Below are positions 43,469 to 51,610 of a DNA stretch of 57,942 bases, piece by piece. The position numbers and the translations under genes were made by a program. Position 1 is the first letter of the stretch. Each line of letters opens with the position of its first letter. Source of the stretch: an uncultured Lachnospiraceae bacterium (GTDB lineage: Bacteria > Bacillota > Clostridia > Lachnospirales > Lachnospiraceae); contig CANPOY010000016.1 in assembly GCA_947575805.1 (NCBI GenBank), positions 1 to 57,942 of the forward strand, written 5' to 3'. Under the pieces are notes generated by a model. The model was given only the letters and a program-made list of their open reading frames with translations. It did not search any database and had not been told where the DNA came from.

Positions 43469-45013
43469 ATGCAGAATAATGTTTTGGATTATCTGGAGAG
43501 GACGGTTTTGCGGGTACCGGACAAAATCGCGTTTTCCAACGGCACAGAAGGAATGACCTTTTCGGAAGTGGACAGGGAGAGCCGGGCCATCGGCACCTGG
43601 CTGCACAGGAAAGGAATATACAAAAAGCCCGTGGTGGTGTTTATGAACAAGCACCCCAGGGAGGTTACCGCCTTTTTCGGTGTGATCAGGGGAGGATGCT
43701 TCTATGTGCCCATAGATGAGGAGATGCCGAGGGCGCGGATTGATCTGATTCTGGACAACCTGCAGGCGGAGGTGATCCTTTGCGACGAGCAGACGGCAGT
43801 GACTGCCAGGGGCTTTTCCGGCGGGGCAGAGGTGGTTTTGTATGACGAGATAAAGGGCACGGAGATCGATCAGGCGGCACTGGAGGAAATTCATGACAGG
43901 GCAATTGATACCGATCCCATTTATGTGGTGTTTACCTCGGGATCTACCGGTGTGCCCAAGGGCGTGGCGGCATGTCATCGATCGGTGCTGGATTATATTG
44001 AACAGCTGTCCCGGGTATTGGAATTCGACGAGAATACCGTATTCGGCAATCAGACGCCCCTGTATTTCGACGCGTGCCTGAAGGAACTGTATCCCACCAT
44101 CAAGTATGGTGCCACTACCTATCTGATCCCCAGGGAGCTGTTTATGATGCCGGTAAAGCTGGTGGAGTTTTTGAATGAGCAGCAGATCAATACGGTATGC
44201 TGGGTGGTGTCTGCGCTGACATTTATTTCTGCATTTGATACCTTTAAGTCGGTGATTCCCCAATATCTGCGTACGGTGGCCTTCGGCAGCGAGGTCTTTC
44301 CCATCAAACAGTTCAGACGCTGGCGGGAGGCGCTGCCTCAGGCAAAATTCACCAATCTTTACGGCCCGACGGAAGGCACGGGGATGTGTTGTTATTACAA
44401 GGTAGAGCGGGATTTTGAACTGGATGAGGCGATTCCTATCGGGCGGCCCTTTGCCAACACGGAGATTCTTTTATTAAAGGAGGACAATACCCTGGCGGGC
44501 AGAGGAGAGACCGGCGAGATCTGTATCCGGGGGACTTCCCTGACACTTGGATATTACAATAATTTTGAGAAAACCCGGGAGGCATTTGTCCAGAACCCGT
44601 TAAACACGGCGTATCCTGAACTGATTTACCGCACCGGGGATCTGGGCAGGATAAACGATGCGGGGGAGCTGATTTTTGTATCCCGCAAGGATTATCAGAT
44701 CAAGCATATGGGCCATCGTATCGAGCTGGGCGAAATAGAAGCGAATGTGAACATGTTGGAAGGAATTAAAAGCGCAGGCTGCATCTATGACTTGGCGAAA
44801 GGAAAAATTGTGTTATACTATGTAGGGGAGACGGAAGAGAAGGAGCTGGTTGCCCTTTTAAAAGATAAACTTCCCCGATACATGATTCCAAACCATGTCA
44901 GGAAGCTGGAGCAGATGCCATTTACCGCCAACGGAAAGATTGACAGGGTGACCCTGACAAGGTACCATCAGGAAAGTACGACGAAAGTACTTTCGACGAA
45001 AGAAAAGAGGTAG
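43469..45013 (+). CDS. DltA-like amino-acid:carrier-protein ligase (adenylation enzyme)
   Basis: A 514-residue adenylation-domain protein. Core motifs are VFTSGSTGVPKGV (A3), NLYGPTEG (A5), YRTGDLG (A7) and NGKIDR (A10 lysine). The amino-group-binding aspartate in PLYFDACLKELYP matches DltA architecture. DltA has a cysteine in the FCGE motif that helps select D-Ala, but this protein reads AFGSEVF there, so D-Ala may not be its substrate. It would load an amino acid on the 76-residue carrier protein encoded 4 bases downstream. GAGGG (GCAGAGGGC) precedes the ATG. Adenylation activity is confident; the amino acid is unknown. Confidence 0.85.
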   Translation: MQNNVLDYLERTVLRVPDKIAFSNGTEGMTFSEVDRESRAIGTWLHRKGIYKKPVVVFMNKHPREVTAFFGVIRGGCFYVPIDEEMPRARIDLILDNLQAEVILCDEQTAVTARGFSGGAEVVLYDEIKGTEIDQAALEEIHDRAIDTDPIYVVFTSGSTGVPKGVAACHRSVLDYIEQLSRVLEFDENTVFGNQTPLYFDACLKELYPTIKYGATTYLIPRELFMMPVKLVEFLNEQQINTVCWVVSALTFISAFDTFKSVIPQYLRTVAFGSEVFPIKQFRRWREALPQAKFTNLYGPTEGTGMCCYYKVERDFELDEAIPIGRPFANTEILLLKEDNTLAGRGETGEICIRGTSLTLGYYNNFEKTREAFVQNPLNTAYPELIYRTGDLGRINDAGELIFVSRKDYQIKHMGHRIELGEIEANVNMLEGIKSAGCIYDLAKGKIVLYYVGETEEKELVALLKDKLPRYMIPNHVRKLEQMPFTANGKIDRVTLTRYHQESTTKVLSTKEKR

Positions 45014-45017
45014 AAGT

Positions 45018-45248
45018 ATGGAAGAATTATTGAATATTTTGAAGGATCTTCATCCGGATGTGGATTTTGAGAAGGAAGAGCGCCTGGTGGACGATAAAAT
45101 TCTGGATTCCTTTGATATTATCTCCGTTATCTCGGAGATCGCGGAACAGTTTGACGTGGTGATCTCCGCAGAATATATTCTGCCGGAATATTTCAATTCG
45201 GCAAAGGCCCTGTATGCCCTGATCGAGCGGCTGGAGGATGAGGACTGA
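45018..45248 (+). CDS. DltC-like carrier protein
   Basis: A 76-residue acidic, four-helix carrier. The phosphopantetheine serine is in DDKILDSFDIIS. It closely resembles DltC in length and motif (DSFD). It lies 4 bases after the ligase and 1 base before the MBOAT gene, so all three are probably translated together. The loaded amino acid would be handed to the MBOAT protein at the membrane. Confidence 0.9.
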   Translation: MEELLNILKDLHPDVDFEKEERLVDDKILDSFDIISVISEIAEQFDVVISAEYILPEYFNSAKALYALIERLEDED

Positions 45249-45249
45249 A

Positions 45250-46842
45250 ATGCTGTTTACATCCTATCAATTTCTGGAATTCCTGCTTCTCCTTTTCCTG
45301 CTCTATTATCTACTACCGGCAGGATGGCAGTGGAAGATCCTGCTGGGGGCCAGTTTTCTGTTCTATTTTTACGCGGGTCCGGTGTATTGCGTCTACATTG
45401 CAGTGACAATTGTGACTACCTGGTTTACGGGACGCAGAATAGAGGCGGTGCGTGCAAAAAGAGACAACTGGCTGCAGGAGCATAAGGAGACCATAAGCAA
45501 GGAGGAAAAGAAGAGCTATAAGGCCGCAGTAAAACATAAAACCTGGATTCTGACGCTGTGCTGTCTGCTCCTGAACCTGGGGATTCTGGCGGTAGTCAAG
45601 TATACAAATTTTGTAATTTCCAACCTCAACGGGCTGCTGGAGGCTATGGGAAGCGGGAAGTCCCTGGACTTTCTGAATATGATTGTGCCTTTGGGAATTT
45701 CGTTTTATACATTTCAGAGCATGGGTTATATTATTGATGTGTACCGGGGGACGGTGGAAGCGGAGAAGAACCCTTTTCGTTTCGCCCTTTTCGTTTCCTT
45801 TTTCCCCCAGCTGATTCAGGGGCCTATCAGCAGGTTCGGGGATCTGAAAAAGAGCCTATTTGCAGCCCATCCTTTTGATGGCAGGACTGTGTGTCTGGGA
45901 CTTCAGCGGATCCTGTGGGGTTTTTTCAAAAAGCTGGTGATAGCGGATCGGATTCTGACAGGAGTTAATACGCTGATTCACAATCCCGAAATCTATGACG
46001 GCGCCTGGGTACTTGTGGGAATGCTCTTTTATGCCCTGGAGCTTTATGCGGATTTTACCGGCGGCATCGACATTACCATCGGCATTGCCCAGACTCTGGG
46101 AATACAGGTGACGGAGAACTTTAACAGGCCGTATTTTTCCAAAAATATCAAAGAGTACTGGAACAGGTGGCATATCACTATGGGTTCCTGGTTCACGGAT
46201 TATATTTTCTATCCCATATCCGTGTGCAAGCCTATGTTAAAGCTTTCGAAGTTTTCCAGGAATCATTTCGGGGAAATCATCGGGAAACGGGTACCGGTAT
46301 ACCTTTCTTCCTTTGTGGTCTGGTTTGCCACCGGGATCTGGCACGGCGCGAGCTGGAATTTTATTGTCTGGGGTCTGGGAAACTGGCTGGTGATCATGGT
46401 ATCCCAGGAGTTTGATCCTTTGTATAAAAGATTTCACGACAGGTTTCCTGTCAGGGGGAAATTCGGGTTCAGGCTGTTCCAGGTGGTGCGCACGGTGCTT
46501 CTGATGAGCTGTCTGCGTCTGTTTGACTGTTACAGGGATGTGCCGCTGACCTTTCGCATGTTCGGCAGCATGTTCCGCAGGGGAAACTGGAATATTTTCT
46601 TAAACGGGGAGCTGCTTGGGATCGGACTGTCAGCGGCGGATTTCCTGGTGCTGCTGGCCGGTCTGGTGCTGCTTGTCACGGTCAGTCTGCTGCAGCGTAA
46701 GGGGAGCGTGAGAGAAAGAATTGCAGGGCTGCCTTTCTGGGGCAGGTTCGCGCTCTGGTACGGATTGTTCCTGGCGGTTCTGCTGTTGGGGGCTTACGGT
46801 GTGGGATATGACTCCAGCCAGTTTATATACAATCAGTTCTAG
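45250..46842 (+). CDS. MBOAT-family acyltransferase (DltB/AlgI-like)
   Basis: A 530-residue membrane protein with about ten hydrophobic segments. The MBOAT core is clear: FFPQLIQGPISRFGDL, FTGGIDITIGIAQTLGI, NFNRPYFSKNIKEYWNRWHI and the invariant histidine in TGIWHGASWNF. In D-alanylation, DltB moves the activated aminoacyl group from DltC across the membrane. It starts one base after the carrier-protein stop; ATG 45250 is chosen because GAGGATGAGG lies just upstream, and ATG 45238 would sit too close to its site. The segment from about 70 to 105 is charged and helical, an insertion before the core. Confidence 0.9.
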   Translation: MLFTSYQFLEFLLLLFLLYYLLPAGWQWKILLGASFLFYFYAGPVYCVYIAVTIVTTWFTGRRIEAVRAKRDNWLQEHKETISKEEKKSYKAAVKHKTWILTLCCLLLNLGILAVVKYTNFVISNLNGLLEAMGSGKSLDFLNMIVPLGISFYTFQSMGYIIDVYRGTVEAEKNPFRFALFVSFFPQLIQGPISRFGDLKKSLFAAHPFDGRTVCLGLQRILWGFFKKLVIADRILTGVNTLIHNPEIYDGAWVLVGMLFYALELYADFTGGIDITIGIAQTLGIQVTENFNRPYFSKNIKEYWNRWHITMGSWFTDYIFYPISVCKPMLKLSKFSRNHFGEIIGKRVPVYLSSFVVWFATGIWHGASWNFIVWGLGNWLVIMVSQEFDPLYKRFHDRFPVRGKFGFRLFQVVRTVLLMSCLRLFDCYRDVPLTFRMFGSMFRRGNWNIFLNGELLGIGLSAADFLVLLAGLVLLVTVSLLQRKGSVRERIAGLPFWGRFALWYGLFLAVLLLGAYGVGYDSSQFIYNQF

Positions 46843-46932
46843 CCGTGAAAGAAAATCCAGGGCATTCTTTACAGGCCGGCCTGCTGGCCCTGGGATTGTG
46901 ATTCACAGCGAAGCTGCGACATGGAGGTTGGG

Positions 46933-47970
46933 ATGAAAGGGAGAAAGATCGGCAGGGCCATTGCCGCCGCAGGCATTGTGGTGTGCAGCCTGGCGCTGCT
47001 GCAAAGAATATTGACACCAAAAGTGACAGACGGTATAATCGAAAGAGCGCTGATAGCGGAATATTATGAAGAAGCGAAGGATCACGACGTCATTTTCATC
47101 GGAGACTGTGAGGTATATGAGAATTTCTCGCCTGCGGTCCTGTGGGAAAAATACGGAATCAACAGTTATATCCGGGGAAGTGCCCAGCAGCTGATCTGGC
47201 AGTCCTATTATCTGCTGGAGGATACCCTGCGTTATGAGACCCCGAAGGTGGTAGTTTTTAACGTGCTGTCCATGCAGTATGACAAACCGCAGAAGGAAGC
47301 CTATAACCGTATGACCCTGGAGGGAATGAGATGGTCCGCGTCCAAGGTGAAATCCATTTATGCCTCCATGACGTCGAAAGAAAATTTTGAGGATTATCTG
47401 TTTCCCATTCTCAGGTACCATTCCAGGTGGAGTGACCTGAAGCTGAGTGACCTGGAGAATCTGTTCCAAGTGCCAAGGGTATCCCATAACGGTTACTATA
47501 TGAGGGTGGACGTGAAGGCGGCAGGCAGCATCCCCGATCCGGTGCCTCTTGCAGAGTATCAGTTTGGCAGCAATGCTTATCTTTATCTGGACAAAATAAC
47601 GCAGCTTTGTAAGGATAAGGGTATTCAGCTGATCCTGATTAAGGCTCCCAGCCTGTATCCCCACTGGTATGACCAGTGGGAGACCCAGATGGAAGAGTAT
47701 GCGAAGGAGCATGAGCTGCTATATCTGAATTTTCTGGAGTGTACGGAGGAGGCGGGGCTGGATTTTCAGACAGATACCTACGACGGCGGACTGCACCTGA
47801 ATCTGTCAGGGGCGGAGAAGCTCAGTAATTATTTCGGGCGAATCCTCACGGAGAAGACGGCGGTGACGGACAGGCGGGGGGAGGCGGAGCTGGCAGCAGT
47901 CTGGGCAGAGAAGCTGGCGGTATACGAGCAGGAAAAACAAAAACAGTATATTCAATACGGAGTGAATTAA
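46933..47970 (+). CDS. SGNH-like/DltD-like extracellular enzyme with Cys at nucleophile position
   Basis: A 345-residue protein with one N-terminal transmembrane helix (about 7-27) and an extracellular SGNH-like domain. Block I reads FIGDCEVYENFSP, with Cys where GDSL/SGNH enzymes have the catalytic Ser; block V appears as DGGLHLNLSG, giving the His. In the dlt system DltD occupies this position and role. A thiol nucleophile would suggest a thioester intermediate. GGAGG precedes ATG 46933; ATG 46921 is less likely. It lies 90 bases after the MBOAT gene in the same operon. Acyl transfer to an envelope polymer is inferred. Confidence 0.75.
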   Translation: MKGRKIGRAIAAAGIVVCSLALLQRILTPKVTDGIIERALIAEYYEEAKDHDVIFIGDCEVYENFSPAVLWEKYGINSYIRGSAQQLIWQSYYLLEDTLRYETPKVVVFNVLSMQYDKPQKEAYNRMTLEGMRWSASKVKSIYASMTSKENFEDYLFPILRYHSRWSDLKLSDLENLFQVPRVSHNGYYMRVDVKAAGSIPDPVPLAEYQFGSNAYLYLDKITQLCKDKGIQLILIKAPSLYPHWYDQWETQMEEYAKEHELLYLNFLECTEEAGLDFQTDTYDGGLHLNLSGAEKLSNYFGRILTEKTAVTDRRGEAELAAVWAEKLAVYEQEKQKQYIQYGVN

Positions 47971-47986
47971 CAGGAGGAGAAAACTT

Positions 47987-48559
47987 ATGAAAAAACTTAT
48001 TGGTATTTTACTGGCGGCAGGTATGATTTTAGCAATGTCAGGCTGCGGTAACGACGAAAAGGTCATCGGAGGGGATGTGTCAAACGCCCCCGGCAGCTCT
48101 CAGCAGACCGCAGGCGGCAGCGGGGACTCTGCAGGCAGCGCGCAGACTTCCGCTAAGGGCTATGTGTTTCGGCACAACGGAGTGACCGTATCTGTGGACG
48201 GGGATATGTCGCCTGTTCTGGAAGGGCTGGGAGAGCCGGTTAATTATTTTGAGGCGGCCAGCTGTGCCTTCGAGGGGCTGGACAAGACGTATACCTATGG
48301 AAGCTTTGAAATCGTGACCTATCCTCAGGGTGAGAAGGACTGTGTGTCAACAATCATTCTGAAGGATGACACCGTATCCACGGCGGAGAATATTTCCATA
48401 GGTTCATCCCGGGAGGATGTGACAAATGCCTACGGGACGGACTACACGGAGCAGGGCAGCATGCTGGTGTATCATAAGGATGGTATGAGGCTTTGCATCC
48501 TGGTGGAAAATGACACGGTGACTTCTATACAATATTTTTCCACGGTGTTGGAGGAGTAA
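47987..48559 (+). CDS. Lipoprotein of the Dlt-like operon
   Basis: A 190-residue lipoprotein: signal MKKLIGILLAAGMILAMSGC with lipobox MSGC (Cys 20), then a Ser/Gly/Ala-rich linker (about 28-55) and a compact domain (GYVFRHNGVTVSVDGDM onward) with two cysteines that could pair. It starts 16 bases after the SGNH gene with AGGAGG and ends before a strong terminator, so it is the last gene of the operon. I do not recognise a family; a sensor or assembly role for the envelope system is a guess. Confidence 0.75.
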   Translation: MKKLIGILLAAGMILAMSGCGNDEKVIGGDVSNAPGSSQQTAGGSGDSAGSAQTSAKGYVFRHNGVTVSVDGDMSPVLEGLGEPVNYFEAASCAFEGLDKTYTYGSFEIVTYPQGEKDCVSTIILKDDTVSTAENISIGSSREDVTNAYGTDYTEQGSMLVYHKDGMRLCILVENDTVTSIQYFSTVLEE

Positions 48560-48572
48560 GGGTTTCAGAGCA

Positions 48573-48599
48573 GGGCATTCCTGATGGAATGCCCTTTTT
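48573..48599 (+). terminator. Rho-independent terminator ending the Dlt-like operon
   Basis: GGGCATTCC (48573-48581), a TGAT loop, GGAATGCCC (48586-48594), then five T. Confidence 0.9.
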
Positions 48600-48604
48600 A
48601 AAAC

Positions 48605-48633
48605 TTGACAGACGGGGAGAAATTATGTAACAT
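48605..48633 (+). promoter_or_regulatory. Sigma-A promoter for the TetR gene
   Basis: TTGACA (48605-48610), 17 bases, TAACAT (48628-48633). The -10 lies inside the operator palindrome 48627-48645. Confidence 0.7.
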
Positions 48634-48645
48634 AACATATGTTAC
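48627..48645. promoter_or_regulatory. Operator palindrome, probable TetR autoregulatory site
   Basis: GTAACATA (48627-48634) and TATGTTAC (48638-48645) form a perfect inverted repeat around ACA. It covers the -10 of the TetR promoter, so a bound repressor would block RNA polymerase. Confidence 0.75.
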
Positions 48646-48702
48646 CAACGAGAGGCTTTCCAAAGGCACATTGGGGATGCCTGACAAAGGGGGGAGAGTG
48701 CC

Positions 48703-49257
48703 ATGGCACGAAAGGAAACAATAACATTACAGATGATTTCAGATACTGCGTTTGCGATGACCCGGGAGGAAGGCTTTTCCAATGTGACCGCCAGAAAGGT
48801 GGCGGCCAAAGCCGGCTGCTCCACACAGCCTATCTTCAGGGTATATAAGAACATGGACGAGCTGTGGGATGCGGTTTACAGGAGGGCGGCACAGTATTTT
48901 CAGGATTATTACAGTCTGTATCCCCGGATAGGTAAGGCACCCTTTTCCAATCTCGGTATGGCGTACATAGCATTTGCACGGGAAGAAAAACACCTGTTTG
49001 AGTTATTGTTTGTAAACAGGGCTCCCGGTAGAAAGAGCATGTATGAGATCCTGAACGGGGGGGAAGGAAATGTAGTGTATGAAATAAATCTTGCAAGATC
49101 CGCAGGCTGCAAGGATCCCGGCGCCCTGTTTATGAGTATGTGGATCCTTATACACGGGGCGGCCTGCATGTCCCTGACGGGAGACTATGACCTGAACGAT
49201 GTGGAGACCCTTGAGCTGCTGGAACGCTCCTGCAGTTCCTTCATGACGGAAACGTAG
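48703..49257 (+). CDS. TetR-family regulator
   Basis: A 184-residue protein with an N-terminal HTH (about 10-55: EEGFSNVTARKVAAKAGCST, then QPIFRVYKNMDELW) and a helical ligand-binding half. GGGGGGAGAG lies before the ATG. A perfect palindrome covers its -10 promoter box (48627-48645), so autorepression is likely. The terminator before it separates it from the Dlt-like operon. The ligand and other targets are unknown; the RpiR gene starts 26 bases after. Confidence 0.85.
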   Translation: MARKETITLQMISDTAFAMTREEGFSNVTARKVAAKAGCSTQPIFRVYKNMDELWDAVYRRAAQYFQDYYSLYPRIGKAPFSNLGMAYIAFAREEKHLFELLFVNRAPGRKSMYEILNGGEGNVVYEINLARSAGCKDPGALFMSMWILIHGAACMSLTGDYDLNDVETLELLERSCSSFMTET

Positions 49258-49283
49258 TATGGTAAAGCGGATAGGAGACAGGT

Positions 49284-50210
49284 TTGGGAAAAGAGTATGA
49301 TGTATTGAGCCGTGTATCGGAAAAATATAACAAGATGAGCAAAAGCCACAAGGCGATTGCGTCATTCATTCTGGAGCATTATGACCAGGCGGTGTTTATG
49401 ACGGCGGCCAGGCTGGGAGAGCTTCTGGGGATCAGCGAGTCTACCGTGGTGCGGTTTGCTTCCGGCATCGGGTATGAAGGGTATCCGGAATTCCAGAGGG
49501 CCCTGGAGGAGTGCGTCAAGGGAAAGCTCAGCAGTGTGCAGAAAATGGACGCAAAGTACGGCAGAAGCTCCCAGTCGGAGGTATTGACCTCCGTGATAAC
49601 GGCTGATATTGAAAAACTCCAGCACACCATAAACCATCTGGATCCCACAGCCTTTGAAATGTCCGTGAATACGATTCTGGAGGCGGATACGATTTATATC
49701 ATGGGCCTGCGCAGCAACGGGCCCCTGGCGGAATTCCTGCACTTTTATCTCAACATGATCAGAGGCGGGGTGGTGCTGTTAAAGACAAGCAGCGTCAGCG
49801 AAACCTTTGAGCAGATGATCAGAATCAGTGAAAAGGACTGCTTTATCGGCATCAGCTTTCCCAGGTATTCCATGCGTACCTTAAAGGCCATGGAGTTTGC
49901 CAGCGACAGGAACGCGAAGGTGATTGCCATAACGGATTCCGCCCATTCACCCATGAGCCTGTATTCCTCCTGCAACCTTCTGGCCAGGAGCGATATGGTT
50001 TCCATTGTAGATTCACTGGTGGCTCCCTTAAGCGTAATCAATGCCCTGGTGGTAGCTCTGTGCTTAAAGTGCCCCCAGGAAGTAAAACGGAATCTGGAGA
50101 TGCTGGAGGAGACATGGAACAATTACCAGGTCTATCTGAATGATGAGATCAATTTTATCGATGATGAGCCTATGCTGAATTATTCTCTGCGGCGGGAAGA
50201 AAAGGAATGA
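49284..50210 (+). CDS. MurR/RpiR-family regulator
   Basis: A 308-residue protein with an RpiR-type HTH (residues about 1-80: MSKSHKAIASFILEHYDQAV and GISESTVVRFASGIGYEGY) and a C-terminal SIS domain (about 120-250: DTIYIMGLRSNGPLAEFLHF, then GISFPRYSMRTLKAMEFA) that usually binds a sugar phosphate. It has a TTG start at 49284 with AGGAGA about seven bases upstream. It likely controls amino-sugar or other carbohydrate genes, but none is adjacent. The TetR gene just upstream may be co-transcribed. Confidence 0.88.
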   Translation: MGKEYDVLSRVSEKYNKMSKSHKAIASFILEHYDQAVFMTAARLGELLGISESTVVRFASGIGYEGYPEFQRALEECVKGKLSSVQKMDAKYGRSSQSEVLTSVITADIEKLQHTINHLDPTAFEMSVNTILEADTIYIMGLRSNGPLAEFLHFYLNMIRGGVVLLKTSSVSETFEQMIRISEKDCFIGISFPRYSMRTLKAMEFASDRNAKVIAITDSAHSPMSLYSSCNLLARSDMVSIVDSLVAPLSVINALVVALCLKCPQEVKRNLEMLEETWNNYQVYLNDEINFIDDEPMLNYSLRREEKE

Positions 50211-50256
50211 AGAAGATCATTTGCGGTATGAAAGGAAGAAACTGGGGGTGGACAGT

Positions 50257-51543
50257 ATGGGCAGGGTAATCGTGGTGGGCGGAGGCCCTGCGGGAATGAT
50301 GGCGTCACTGGCGGCAGCCCGGACGGGGGACAACGTCATCCTGATCGAGAAAAACGAAAAGCTGGGCAAAAAGCTGTATATTACAGGCAAGGGCCGCTGT
50401 AATGTCACGAATGCCGCCGATATGGAGATACTATTCGAAAATGTCTGTACCAACAGGAAATTTCTATACAGTGCCTTTTATGAATTTAATAATACGGCTG
50501 TCATGGATTTGCTGGAGCAGGCCGGCTGTCCCCTGAAAACCGAGCGGGGCGGCAGAGTCTTTCCGGTATCCGACCACTCTTCGGACGTGATAGCCGCGCT
50601 TCAGCGGGAGCTGAAAAAATGCGGTGTGGAAATTATGCTGAATACAAAAGCCGCCGATATAATGACGGGTGCGCGGGAAGCAGAGAGCGCGGCCCATTTC
50701 CGCACGGCAGAGGAGGAAGTATACGGAAGTCATGAGAGGGATGTGGCATTTGCGGGAGTATTGCTTGCGGACGGCCGTGTGATACGGGGAGACAGGGGGA
50801 TCATCTGTACCGGGGGCCTGTCTTATCCGGCTACCGGTTCGACGGGGGACGGTTACCGTTTCGCGGAGAAAACAGGGCACAGGCTGGTGGATCCGCGGCC
50901 GGCGCTGGTTCCCCTGCAGGTGAAGGAGCCCTGGTGCGGGCAGCTCATGGGGCTTTCTCTGAGGAATGTATCCTTGCAGATGATATGCGGGGGCAGGAAG
51001 GTATATGAGGGCTTCGGCGAAATGCTGTTTACTCATTTCGGCGTCAGCGGGCCGCTGGCGCTGACCGCCGGCAGCTATTATCAAAGGGGTGAGGCAAAGC
51101 TGTTGCTTGATTTAAAGCCGGCTATGGAGGAAGAGCAGCTTGACAGGCGGCTGCTTCGGGATTTTGAAGAAAACAGGAACAGGCAGTTTAAAAACGCATT
51201 GGGGGCGCTGTTCCCCGCAAAGCTGATTCCGGTTATGGTCTTATTGTCCGGCATCTGTCCCGACAGAAAAGTGAATGAGATTACCAGGGAGGAGCGCAGG
51301 GCGTTTGTGAAGCTGATCAAGTGTCTGCCCCTGACGGTGACGGGGACAAGGGGATTTGAGGAGGCAATCATCACCGGCGGCGGAGTGTCAGTGAAGGATG
51401 TAAATCCGTCCACTATGGAATCAAAGAGGGTAAAGGGACTTTATTTCGCCGGTGAGGTGCTGGATCTGGATGCTCTGACCGGAGGCTTTAATCTGCAGAT
51501 TGCCTGGTCAACAGGTCATCTGGCGGGACAGGGCGCCCGGTGA
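50257..51543 (+). CDS. NAD(P)/FAD-dependent oxidoreductase, HI0933/BaiN family
   Basis: A 428-residue flavoprotein. The dinucleotide motif VVGGGPAGMMASLAAARTG and GKKLYITGKGRCNVTNAA are typical of the HI0933 family; the C-terminal GGVSVKDVNPSTMESKRVKG and FAGEVLDLDALTGGFNLQIA complete the FAD site. GGGGGTGG lies before ATG 50257. Family members include BaiN, reported to reduce bile-acid intermediates, but many are general and uncharacterised, so the substrate is unknown. It precedes cmk. Confidence 0.9.
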   Translation: MGRVIVVGGGPAGMMASLAAARTGDNVILIEKNEKLGKKLYITGKGRCNVTNAADMEILFENVCTNRKFLYSAFYEFNNTAVMDLLEQAGCPLKTERGGRVFPVSDHSSDVIAALQRELKKCGVEIMLNTKAADIMTGAREAESAAHFRTAEEEVYGSHERDVAFAGVLLADGRVIRGDRGIICTGGLSYPATGSTGDGYRFAEKTGHRLVDPRPALVPLQVKEPWCGQLMGLSLRNVSLQMICGGRKVYEGFGEMLFTHFGVSGPLALTAGSYYQRGEAKLLLDLKPAMEEEQLDRRLLRDFEENRNRQFKNALGALFPAKLIPVMVLLSGICPDRKVNEITREERRAFVKLIKCLPLTVTGTRGFEEAIITGGGVSVKDVNPSTMESKRVKGLYFAGEVLDLDALTGGFNLQIAWSTGHLAGQGAR

Positions 51544-51602
51544 TCCCAGGGTGCAAGGCGGAATGAGAGGAAAATGCCCTCCTGCAGGGCGGAATGAGAG
51601 GA
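51533..51602 (+). promoter_or_regulatory. Two tandem hairpin + GGAATGAGAGG elements (copies c, d) upstream of cmk
   Basis: Copy c: GCGCCC (51533-51538) can pair with GGGTGC (51549-51554), then AAGGC and GGAATGAGAGGA (51560-51571). Copy d: GCCCT (51576-51580) pairs with AGGGC (51586-51590), directly followed by GGAATGAGAGGA (51591-51602). Copy d ends 8 bases before the cmk ATG. Confidence 0.6.
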
Positions 51603-51610
51603 AAAAGGTA

